Origin: CBDCMJ01 sp965224325
GTDB lineage: Bacteria > Chloroflexota > Dehalococcoidia > Lucifugimonadales > UBA3495
Direction: 5' to 3'
Length of the DNA: 64,000 nucleotides
Assembly: GCA_965224325.1 (NCBI GenBank)
Contig: CBDCYT010000017.1
Span: 179,919-243,918, forward strand
In this document: one piece after another, positions 51,857-60,026 of the stretch
How the letters are laid out: every line of letters starts with the position of its first letter
How positions within the stretch are numbered: the stretch's first letter is position 1
The notes under the pieces: model-generated
Database searches by the model: none
Told to the model about the DNA's origin: nothing
Seen by the model: the letters and a program-made list of their open reading frames with translations, nothing else
Translations under genes and position numbers: made by a program

Positions 51857-53331
51857 GGGCCGTCCCGTTCCTGGTGGGGGCTGAAGTCCCGTTGGTGTCC
51901 CAGCGAGTCGGCGGCTAGAGCCAGGGCTTCTTCCCTGGTGGAGATCTCTCCTGCTCCTTGGGCCTCTTCTATGCGCTCCAGCAACCTGCCGATGACAGGG
52001 CCTGGGTTTAGGTGAAATTGCTCGATGAGTTCGTTCCCATTGACCAAGCGGAGGTTGGCCATGGCGTCCTCCGCTTGAAAACCGGCGTGTATCATGTGCC
52101 CCGTCATTCTAGCACGGATAGCCCAATCGTCAGGGTGGAGCTCCGGACCTTTTGCCGCCAAATAGTCCGCTAAGCTCAGGTACAGGGTGTCTACAGCCAC
52201 GTCTCCAAGGTCCCGGAAATAGCGGTGGATGGCCCGGGCGGTGGGCACTTCGGCGACACTCTGCATCATGTGGGAGGGCCGCAGATGATGCTTTACCATG
52301 TTAGACACTATGCCAATGCCCTTGGAACCACATCGAAGATGGGCCAATCGCTCCTCGGCCATCTTAGCTCCGTCCTCGGAATGGCCCGGAAAACGAGTGC
52401 GGCCGTCTTCTTCTACGTGCTTGGTCCTGGGTTTGGCGATATCGTGGAGCAGAGCGGCCAGCTTGAGCATGGTCCGGCGGGAGTGGAGATCGCCGGCTTC
52501 CCTGTTGAAGTAGGCGGCCGTTTCTGCAGTCCAATAAATCAACGTGAATACCGGTGAGTGTTGATGGCCTTTGGTGATCCGCTCCGCATTCTCCACCGCG
52601 TGCAGCAAGTGGCCCCAGACATCCCAGTAGTGCATCTTCGGTTGGTCGACGCCCTTTGCTTCCGCCAACTCCGGGATGATCCGGCATAACAGGTCCAGGC
52701 GGTCGAGGGCTTCCAAACTCCCTTTGGCCCCATCAAGCGCCAGGATACTGAGGAATTCGTCCCTCACCCGTTCGACGGCCACCGCGCCCAAGTGGGAGGC
52801 GTCGGCGAGGACTTGGCGAGCCGTTTCGGGCTCAAGCCGAAATCCCAGGGCGGACGCCAACCTTACAGACCTCAACAGGCGGCAGGGATCATCCTGAAAC
52901 GCGTGGCGGCTAACGGCGCGGATGCACTTTTCCGCCAAGTCTTTCCGTCCCTGAAACGGGTCGATCAGCTCTTCGCCCAACGCCCCGGAGCCCCAGTGCG
53001 CCAAAGGCAAGGCCAGCGCGTTTATGGTGAAGTCTCTGCGGGCCAAGTCCTCTTCAATACTGCCTGCGAAAGCGGACAGGTCCACGGTCCAGGTCCCGCC
53101 CTCGGGATCCGGCGCCACCACCCGGGCTGTCCCAAAGGTTGGGCTTAGAGGAACAAACTTCCCTCCCAACATTTTGGACAACTGCCGGCCCAAAGCCTGG
53201 GAATCGCCTGCCACCGCGACGTCTATGTCCCGGCCGGGGGGCTGCGACAGCAACGAGTCCCGCAGGTAACCGCCCACCAAATATGCGGGGGTTTCGCAAC
53301 CGGCAAAGTATTCCTGGAGCTTAGCTAGCAT
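51853..53331 (-). CDS. CCA-adding/poly(A) polymerase-family nucleotidyltransferase with HD domain
   Basis: The 492-residue class II tRNA nucleotidyltransferase/poly(A) polymerase has GGYLRDSLL and the catalytic DIDVAVAG near residue 35, RRDFTINALAL near 98, and the RNA-binding region after DPCRLLRSVRLASALGF. A C-terminal HD phosphohydrolase domain follows (HDIAKPRTKHVEEDGRTRF near 293). It may add or repair the CCA end or act as a poly(A) polymerase; the sequence does not separate these. It overlaps secD by 4 bases and lies 21 bases after def. Confidence 0.92.
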   Translation of the reverse strand: MLAKLQEYFAGCETPAYLVGGYLRDSLLSQPPGRDIDVAVAGDSQALGRQLSKMLGGKFVPLSPTFGTARVVAPDPEGGTWTVDLSAFAGSIEEDLARRDFTINALALPLAHWGSGALGEELIDPFQGRKDLAEKCIRAVSRHAFQDDPCRLLRSVRLASALGFRLEPETARQVLADASHLGAVAVERVRDEFLSILALDGAKGSLEALDRLDLLCRIIPELAEAKGVDQPKMHYWDVWGHLLHAVENAERITKGHQHSPVFTLIYWTAETAAYFNREAGDLHSRRTMLKLAALLHDIAKPRTKHVEEDGRTRFPGHSEDGAKMAEERLAHLRCGSKGIGIVSNMVKHHLRPSHMMQSVAEVPTARAIHRYFRDLGDVAVDTLYLSLADYLAAKGPELHPDDWAIRARMTGHMIHAGFQAEDAMANLRLVNGNELIEQFHLNPGPVIGRLLERIEEAQGAGEISTREEALALAADSLGHQRDFSPHQERDGP

Positions 53332-53352
53332 GATCCACGGTCCAGCCTGGAA

Positions 53353-53925
53353 TTATCCGGCCGAATCTTCTTCCTCCTCCTGGGGCATGGACGTGTCGTG
53401 AGCCTCCCTTTCACCTTCTTCTTCTTGCTCGTCATCATCTTCGTCTTCAGACGACGAGGTTATCTTCCACAGGCTGTCCGGCGACACCAACCGGTCGATG
53501 TACAAGATGCCGTGGAGATGATCGGTCTCATGCTCTAAAGCTTGGGCCAGCAGGTCATCGGCCTTGATGCGAATAACCTTGCCGTCCAATCCCAAGGCCT
53601 TGGCCCGCACACTGACCGAACGCTTCACCGTTCCCCGGTATCCCGGAATGCTCAGGCAACCTTCTTCCACTTCCCTTTCACCCTCCTGCTTCACAATCTC
53701 GGGGTTGATCAGCACCAGGGCTTCTTCCATCTCCGGTGTTTGAATGACCGCCACTTTCTGCAAGGAGCCTATCTGGTTGGCGGCCAAGCCAACCCCCTGC
53801 TCGTCGTGCATGGTCTCCACCATGTCTACAACGAGCTTCTTCATACCCGCCGGAACCTTTCCCACCTTTTTTGCCTGTTGCCGCAGGATCGGCTCAGGCA
53901 GAAATCGCATACGCAATACTGTCAC
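53353..53925 (-). CDS. def: Peptide deformylase with acidic tail
   Basis: Deformylase removes the formyl group from nascent proteins. The 190-residue protein has the three signature motifs: GVGLAANQIG near 41, EEGCLSIPGY near 92 and QALEHETDHLHG near 130, the last giving the metal ligands. About 40 C-terminal residues form a very acidic, repetitive extension (DEDDDEQEEEGE). The start is GTG with GGGGAGG nine bases upstream. It precedes the nucleotidyltransferase gene by 21 bases. Confidence 0.95.
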   Translation of the reverse strand: MTVLRMRFLPEPILRQQAKKVGKVPAGMKKLVVDMVETMHDEQGVGLAANQIGSLQKVAVIQTPEMEEALVLINPEIVKQEGEREVEEGCLSIPGYRGTVKRSVSVRAKALGLDGKVIRIKADDLLAQALEHETDHLHGILYIDRLVSPDSLWKITSSSEDEDDDEQEEEGEREAHDTSMPQEEEEDSAG

Positions 53926-54000
53926 GCTCGTTTACCTCCCCGTAAACAAATGCGAAGTCGGACCGCAGAATCAAGTTTAGCCGGGAAACTCACACATTCA

Positions 54001-54057
54001 CCCTTGGGTTTGGCGGCCACCCTTGGGTTCGGCGGCCACCCTTGGGTTCCGGGGCCA
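54001..54057. repeat. Three tandem 19-bp repeats between priA and def
   Basis: Units at 54001-54019, 54020-54038 and 54039-54057 begin CCCTTGGGTT and end GGCCA or similar. They lie in the non-coding gap between priA and def. Their role is unknown; the rest of 53926-54260 shows no gene. Confidence 0.75.
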
Positions 54058-54260
54058 ATCGAATGACCAAGGGACTTCGTGTGCCGACATTCCGGGAGCA
54101 GCGAGGAATCTGAAGAGATGGAAGGCGCCCCGCTCCGGATTCTTGGCCCGCCCTATACGGATTCAGAATCCCGCCACGCCGCCTGCCATGCTGAATTCGC
54201 ACCCAGGCAATCTTTTCGTGGGATATTATATTCAAGCCGGTCTGAGAGTGCAAAGCCAAC

Positions 54261-56750
54261 CTAAAGGACGTGGACCGGGTCCACGTCCACGGTGCAGCTT
54301 CTCGGAAAGACATTCTTGTCCACGAAATCCTGCAGATTGCGTCCCCGCAGGACTAAATGCCAGCGATAGCGGCCTCTCAAGCGGAATGGCATACCCCGGG
54401 CCGGGCCAATAATGTCCACATCGGTCAACCCCTGCGCTTCGACTTGCCGCCGCAGCTCCCGCGCGGTGGCTGTGATCTCACGCTGGCATAGGGCGTCGTT
54501 CACGTCCTGGTAAACCAGGTGCACCAAACGGTTGAAGGGAGGATTTCCCACCCGGCGCCGGGCTTGAATCTCGCGGTGGTACATGGCGATGTAGTCATGC
54601 TGGGAGGCGGCGGCGATGGCGTAGTGCTCCGGGGTATAAGTCTGAACGATTACCTTCCCCCGGACCTGGCCCCTGCCGGCCCGGCCCGCCACCTGGCACA
54701 GGAGGCTGAAGGTGCGTTCCCCGGAACGGAAGTCCGGTAAATGCAGGCCGACGTCGGCCAAGACTACACCCACCAACGTCACGTTGGGCACGTCCAGTCC
54801 TTTGGCTACCAGCTGGGTGCCCACCAACACTTGAGTTTCCCCGCTTTTCAGCCGCTCCATGATATCTTCGGGGTTGAGCCCCGTGCGAGTGGCGTCCGCA
54901 TCCCAGCGTTCCACTCGCACCCCTGGAAGCAAGGCGGTCACCCCCTCTACGACCGTTTGCGTGCCGATTCCCAGCCTGCGGACTCGCTTCCCGCGGCATT
55001 GCCGGCAGCTGTCTGGCATGCGGGTGCGCCGGTTGCAACGGTGACACATCAAGCGGCCGTCGGTGGAGTGATAAACAAGGGCTACGGAGCAACTGGCGCA
55101 AGTGACTACGTGGCCGCAGTCCCGGCACTGAACGATGGGGGAGCTGCCTCGCCGGTTGAGGAGTAGGATGGCCTGTTGGCCGAGGCCAACCCGGTCTTGC
55201 AACTCCTGGGCCAGGGCCCGGCTGAAAATGTCGCGGTTCCCCTCCTTGAGCTCGCGCCGCATGTCGCTGACCTCAACCGGGGAAAGCTCCGCGCCGCGGC
55301 TTGGGTCAAGCGCAATTCGGCGAGGCAGGTCCAGCAACCGGTACCGGCCCCGCTCAGCTTGGTAGTAGGTTTCCACGTCCGGGGTGGCGCTGCCCAGAAT
55401 CACCACGGACCCGGTGAGGCGCGCCAGCTCATTAGCCACGGTCCGGGCATGGTACAACGGATGGGCCTCTTCCTGTTTATAGGTCCACTCGTGCTCTTCA
55501 TCGATAACAATTAGGCCCAGCCGCGGCAAAGGGGCGAAAAGGGAACTCCTGGGGCCCACCACCACGTCGTAATGCCCGTCGTGTATTTTCCACCACTGGT
55601 CGAATTGCTGGCGCTGGGTCAATCCGCTGTGCAGGATAGCAACCCGTCCGGGGAAGCGGGCGTTGACCCGCTGCATGGTTTGGGGGGTAAGAGAGATCTC
55701 CGGCACTAGAAAGGCGGCTTGCCCGCCTTTGGACACGACTCGCTGGATTGCCCGGAGATACACCTCGGTCTTGCCGCTGCCCGTGACGCCGTGCAATAAG
55801 AAGACACGGGGTGATTGGCCCGAATTATCAAGCGCTTCAACAATTTGGTCTAGGGCTTCTCCTTGCTCTGGAGTCAACGCAAGTCCGTCTTCTGCGACAT
55901 CGTCGCGTGTGGTTGCGGGGGAGGGAGGTTCCAGCCTGGTCCACTCCTGACCAAGAAGACCCTTTCGGACCAACGCGTCCGCTGCTCCGTGGCCATACTC
56001 TTTATTGGCCAGTGTTGCCGGATAACCCGCCGCCTGCTCTCTGACCGCTCTCAATAGGTCTCCCTGGCGTGGGGAAAGCCGGACGTCTACCGTTAGCTCC
56101 GGCTGCTCCGGGTCTACGGAGTTAACAGGAAACAAGAAGCTCTCGTAGCGCGGGGTAATTCTAGGACGGGGCAACTCGGTGTGCCGGTGGACAAGCCCTC
56201 TTCGGAGCAATCCGGCCAGAGTTCGCTCTCCGTTCCGGCCCAGCAATTTTATGAATGCCGGCTCTTCATAGCCGGTTGTCGAGTCCAAGGCGCGCAGGAT
56301 ATCCGCGGTTTCGAGCCGGAGGAACGAAAGATCCGCCCCTTCCATTGGTCTCCGGTCCGGAGATTTGCTATCCGGTGACCTCGGACCCGGCAGAGCCGGG
56401 GTCTGGGGGACCAGCGTAATCCGAGAACGCACCTGCGCCTCAAAACCTGGAGGCAGCATCAGTGAAATCGCGGCGAATAGGGAACACAGGTAGTAATTGC
56501 TCAACCATCGAGCCAAATCGAGACGTAGCTGGCTAACTAAGGGAGCCGGTTCGATGGGCTGAAGGATGTCCCGGGTGACCTCAACTTGGGGTGTGGCCGC
56601 CAACTCCACCACAATCCCTTGGACTACGCGTCGGCCGAAGGGAACCCAAACTAATTGGCCGGGTTCAACGTAGAAACGGCTGGGGATGCTGTAGGAGAAC
56701 GTGCGGGAGTGAGCAACTGGCGCATCCACTGCCACTTCGGCGTACCCCAT
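54261..56750 (-). CDS. priA: Primosomal protein N' (replication restart helicase PriA)
   Basis: PriA reloads the replisome at stalled forks. The 829-residue protein has the N-terminal 3'-DNA-binding domain (AEVAVDAPVAHSRTFSYSIP), Walker A GVTGSGKTEVY, DEEH box DEEHEWTYKQ, and the zinc-binding cysteine block (CRDCGHVVTCASC, then CHRC and CRQC). The helicase C domain carries GTQLVAKGLDVPNVTL and QVAGRAGRG. An ATG 36 bases earlier is open, but GGGAG fits the start at 56750. Confidence 0.95.
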   Translation of the reverse strand: MGYAEVAVDAPVAHSRTFSYSIPSRFYVEPGQLVWVPFGRRVVQGIVVELAATPQVEVTRDILQPIEPAPLVSQLRLDLARWLSNYYLCSLFAAISLMLPPGFEAQVRSRITLVPQTPALPGPRSPDSKSPDRRPMEGADLSFLRLETADILRALDSTTGYEEPAFIKLLGRNGERTLAGLLRRGLVHRHTELPRPRITPRYESFLFPVNSVDPEQPELTVDVRLSPRQGDLLRAVREQAAGYPATLANKEYGHGAADALVRKGLLGQEWTRLEPPSPATTRDDVAEDGLALTPEQGEALDQIVEALDNSGQSPRVFLLHGVTGSGKTEVYLRAIQRVVSKGGQAAFLVPEISLTPQTMQRVNARFPGRVAILHSGLTQRQQFDQWWKIHDGHYDVVVGPRSSLFAPLPRLGLIVIDEEHEWTYKQEEAHPLYHARTVANELARLTGSVVILGSATPDVETYYQAERGRYRLLDLPRRIALDPSRGAELSPVEVSDMRRELKEGNRDIFSRALAQELQDRVGLGQQAILLLNRRGSSPIVQCRDCGHVVTCASCSVALVYHSTDGRLMCHRCNRRTRMPDSCRQCRGKRVRRLGIGTQTVVEGVTALLPGVRVERWDADATRTGLNPEDIMERLKSGETQVLVGTQLVAKGLDVPNVTLVGVVLADVGLHLPDFRSGERTFSLLCQVAGRAGRGQVRGKVIVQTYTPEHYAIAAASQHDYIAMYHREIQARRRVGNPPFNRLVHLVYQDVNDALCQREITATARELRRQVEAQGLTDVDIIGPARGMPFRLRGRYRWHLVLRGRNLQDFVDKNVFPRSCTVDVDPVHVL

Positions 56751-56867
56751 GTCGTCTCCCGGCTTGCCGGAACTCACAGGAGCCACCGACGGTCACGTGC
56801 ACCGTACGATGTATGGCGCGCCGGCGGCGCACATTTGAGGGCAAGACCCTTACTTGGGGCTTCAGGC

Positions 56868-57242
56868 CTAGCTGTTGGTCTGATTGCGCGGCTGGCGAGG
56901 CGGAGTCTTTTCTTTAATTCGCGCTGCCCGGCCCTGCAGGCCCCGCAGATAATACAGCTTGGACCGGCGTACGGACCCCCTGCGAAGGACTTCTAGGGAA
57001 TCGATTAGGGGAGAGTGCATTGGGAAGATCCGCTCAATGCCTATGCCCGCGGAAATCCTACGGACGGTGAAGTTAGAGGCCGGTCCAACCCCGTTTTGCA
57101 GCCGGATCACCACTCCCTGAAACGCCTGGACTCGCTCCCTTTCGCCCTCGCGGATTCGGAAGTTCACCCTGACTGTGTCGCCGGGGCCAAAGGAGCTAAT
57201 TTTTGGATTGGACTCTACGCGGAACAGCATTGCGGCGTCCAT
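56868..57242 (-). CDS. rplS: 50S ribosomal protein L19
   Basis: The 124-residue protein belongs to the large ribosomal subunit, at the interface with 30S. It has FGPGDTVRVNFRIREGERERVQAFQGVVI and the C-terminal VRRSKLYYLRGLQGRAARIKEK, both diagnostic. It is transcribed from a promoter about 250 bases upstream and precedes priA by 117 bases. Confidence 0.97.
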   Translation of the reverse strand: MDAAMLFRVESNPKISSFGPGDTVRVNFRIREGERERVQAFQGVVIRLQNGVGPASNFTVRRISAGIGIERIFPMHSPLIDSLEVLRRGSVRRSKLYYLRGLQGRAARIKEKTPPRQPRNQTNS

Positions 57243-57825
57243 AAGTTGTTACCTGTCCTGAGCTAACGTTTTTGGGCCGGTATCGTGGCCACAGTTCCCG
57301 GCGAATCACGGAGGGTGCTTACATCCACCCACCGTTGAGTTCGGACCATCGGCGGCCACCTACAGCCTCAGATCGTACGGAGGGGCGCCGGCACATTCAT
57401 TCGTGGTGAACCTAGGGGTACCGTACACGGCGCCGCTCTTAAATTGATGGCAGCCTATGGTTCCCCAAGCTCGCAACTGTGTTATTGAGCGTAGCCATTA
57501 TAGATGGCCACAATGAGCTAAGCAACACTCTTGCGCGCCTGCGCTGCTCACGTTACTTGATAAGTCCTGGTACACTTCCCCATGGCTGACCGTCCATCTC
57601 TTCTTCTTTTCCCGGGAAACCTAAGCGTCATAGCGGCGATGACGCACTCCGCTCTCTTGGCCTTCGCTGGCCCTCGCATTCCTTCTGGCGTTTCTCGCCA
57701 AGGCGCTTTTCGTGACGGTTACGCTACCCCAGACCACGCCCCAAGGCGATGAACCGGTCTCCAGCTCTGAGGAATCCGGCCCCTCCAAGCAGATTTGCCC
57801 GCCCGTCTGTCAAGGGGGGCGGGAA
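57243..57825. other. Gene-poor stretch up to the IS element
   Basis: The first half holds the rplS leader and promoter. Between 57530 and 57825 there are only short open frames without ribosome-binding sites. Possible gene fragments cut by the IS1182 insertion cannot be excluded. Confidence 0.4.
57497..57525 (-). promoter_or_regulatory. Promoter of rplS
   Basis: On the minus strand TTGCTT (57525-57520) and a perfect TATAAT (57502-57497) are 17 bases apart. The long leader of about 250 bases may carry L19 autogenous control, but no known leader motif was identified. Confidence 0.55.
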
Positions 57826-59463
57826 GGGCTTGTTGAAAAAGTCGGCGCGACAGATGATTTGGTCGGATGCTGGGCTACAATGGCGGTGCATTCAGTAATT
57901 GGAGGGGCAAGAGGATGCTCGAACCTCTGGATCGCTACCGAAGAGACTCCACCCTTTTCCGGTTCACCAGCAAACGGCTACGGGATTTCATTGATCCAGA
58001 TCACCTGCTGATTCAGATTGACGAGCGACTTGATTTCGCCAAGCTGGTTGCTCCCTTGGAAGAGCGGTATTGCCCGGACTTCGGCCGACCGGCCATTCAT
58101 CCTGAAGTGATGGTTCGGGCTCTACTTGTCTGTTCTCTTTACAACATCGCCTCTTTCCGGAGATTGTGCTCGGCCATCTCGGAGAATATTGCTTACCGCT
58201 GGTTTTGCTTTCTGACCATTGACGACCCAGTCTTCGATCATTCAACCATCACTTACTTTGTAAATCGCATTGGACGGGAGGGTTTCTCGGAAGTCTTTGC
58301 CCGACTGAATGAAGAGTTGTTGCGGATGGGACTGCTGTCGCCGGAGTTGTACACGGACTCCAGCATGGTCAAGGCCAACGTCAACAACTTCGGGCTGTCC
58401 CGCAGCGGCATGACCGTCGAGGAATTCAAGGAACAGGCCATAGAGATGAACGGGCTCTTTATGCTGCCTGGCACAACTGTCGATGAGGACGGTGCAGAGC
58501 ATGATGAGGTCCGGTATTTCCAGGATTCCCAAGGCCGTCTGCCCCTGAGCCCGGTTGATACCGGCGCCAGGTGGCGCAGCAGACCCGGCAAGCTCACTGG
58601 TCTGCACTACCAGGAGAATGTGGTTGTCGACCGGGGCGGTTTCATTTTGGCCAGAGGGGTTACCCACGCCTCTGAAGGAGAATGGAAAGCGTTGCCAGCA
58701 CTGCTGGAGAGACTGCCGATCAAGCCATTGTCACTGGCAGCGGACACCGCCTACAGCGTCGGCCAGCTAAGAGAACTCCTTGAGGAAAAGGACATTACGG
58801 CTTATATCCCCATTCATCCGATACAAGAGACCAACATGGTTTCCAAAGCGGATTTCATCTACCACGGAGACCACCTGATCTGTCCGCGAGGCAAGTTGCT
58901 ACGCCGTAGCGCGTTCATGCGACGGGACCGAGCCTACCAGTACGTGGCTCATCAGGAAGACTGCCAAGCCTGTCCCGTCAAAGCGCAATGCCTGCCACCC
59001 AACCGGAAACGAAGGTATGTGGCCCTCAGCATGCACCATCCATTGCTGCTCCGGGCGAGAGAGCGCAATAAGACCGAGGCATACCGTCGGGAGAGAAGAC
59101 GGCGGCAAACCATCGCTGAAGGGACATTCGCCTCGTTGGGCCGCTTGAGTTGGGCCAGATCCCGGCTGAGGGGTCTGTGGAAGGTGGACTGTGAGGGGTA
59201 CATGGCCGGCTTGGCTCACAACGTGTTAAAGGCAGTGCGCCGGTTACGCCAAGGCATGGGGCCTCCGGGCCCATTGAAACCCAGCTCAGTAGACCCTGTT
59301 CCGCCGGTAGGTCCGAAGGAATCTGGGATACCAGCTTACCCGGTGCAGCCGAATGGCATCTCGACAACCGCCGGATCACTACTGAAAGTGGCCGCCGCCC
59401 TCTGACCCACCGACCACCACCGTCCACGAGATCCTCGTCCGCATCGACTTTTTCAACAAGCCC
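57826..59463 (+). mobile_element. Complete IS1182-family insertion sequence
   Basis: The 1638-bp element has perfect 19-bp terminal inverted repeats, GGGCTTGTTGAAAAAGTCG at 57826-57844 and its complement at 59445-59463, around one intact transposase gene. No clear target duplication was recognised. Confidence 0.9.
57915..59405 (+). CDS. IS1182-family transposase
   Basis: The 496-residue DDE transposase moves this element by cut-and-paste or related steps. The N-terminal block FIDPDHLLIQIDERLDF and the HPEVMVRALLVCSLYNIASFRRLCSAI region are typical of IS1182. The first catalytic aspartate is in LYTDSSMVKANVN, the second in LAADTAYSVGQLRELL, and a zinc-like Cys cluster CQACPVKAQC lies before the C-terminal YRRERRRRQTIAEG stretch with the final glutamate. 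GGAGGGG lies 7 bases before the ATG at 57915; a TTG/ATG 48 bases earlier is less likely. Confidence 0.95.
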   Translation: MLEPLDRYRRDSTLFRFTSKRLRDFIDPDHLLIQIDERLDFAKLVAPLEERYCPDFGRPAIHPEVMVRALLVCSLYNIASFRRLCSAISENIAYRWFCFLTIDDPVFDHSTITYFVNRIGREGFSEVFARLNEELLRMGLLSPELYTDSSMVKANVNNFGLSRSGMTVEEFKEQAIEMNGLFMLPGTTVDEDGAEHDEVRYFQDSQGRLPLSPVDTGARWRSRPGKLTGLHYQENVVVDRGGFILARGVTHASEGEWKALPALLERLPIKPLSLAADTAYSVGQLRELLEEKDITAYIPIHPIQETNMVSKADFIYHGDHLICPRGKLLRRSAFMRRDRAYQYVAHQEDCQACPVKAQCLPPNRKRRYVALSMHHPLLLRARERNKTEAYRRERRRRQTIAEGTFASLGRLSWARSRLRGLWKVDCEGYMAGLAHNVLKAVRRLRQGMGPPGPLKPSSVDPVPPVGPKESGIPAYPVQPNGISTTAGSLLKVAAAL

Positions 59464-59481
59464 GGGATGTCGGGCCATCGG

Positions 59482-59560
59482 GGCGGAGCAAAACTGTACC
59501 ACTTGGCGCCGTTGGCCGGCATAAATGTCCGCCCCGGTTGGCCAGGTGAAATGTCACATA
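59482..59560. repeat. IS21-like element end, copy 1
   Basis: The segment reads TGTACCACTTGG, then two tandem units TTGGCCGGCATAAATGTC and TTGGCCAGGTGAAATGTC. This matches the multiple internal end repeats of IS21-family elements. It begins about 19 bases after the IS1182 copy. A related copy in the same orientation lies at 62101-62176. Confidence 0.5.
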
Positions 59561-59810
59561 GCCGAATGTGCCAGTGGGTAAAGTGGAGCGTTTCGAGTGG
59601 GATCTATGCGTCGCCGGCTTGTTCTTGAGCTTGTGGTGAGTCGGCGTTCTCTCGGCTGTGCCGGAGGCGGAGCGAGGCGCCGTTTCGCATGGAGCGAGCG
59701 CGCCGGGAGGATTGAGCGGGAGACCCACACGATTTGTGCCGACGCCTACCCTCGTCAGGGCTGACCGTCAGCCGCGCCGGAGTTGCCGTAGGCCTCCAAC
59801 GGGAGAAGGG

Positions 59811-60026
59811 TCAACTTCCGTCGAGGAAAGGCCCGCCGTGGATCCGCTTGTACACGTCGCGGAACTCCTGTTCGAGGCCGGGCGGGGCGTGCTTGAGGAA
59901 TATCCCGTATATCTCTTCCTCGGTCGGCCCATGTGCCTCAAGAGACGGCAGGTGCAACTCCTGCAGGGCCAGCGAGAACGCCTCTTCCCCAAACAAGAGG
60001 AGCAGTCTCCCGAGCAAGTACCGGCC
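59811..60026 (-). pseudogene. C-terminal continuation of the zincin lipoprotein after an in-frame TGA
   Basis: The minus-strand frame continues directly after the TGA at 60029-60027 with RYLLGRLLLLFGEEAFSLAL and runs to a stop at 59811. The 71 sense codons look like genuine protein (amphipathic helices, EEEIYGIFLKHAPPGLEQEF). A single C-to-T change (CGA to TGA) would explain the break. Confidence 0.55.
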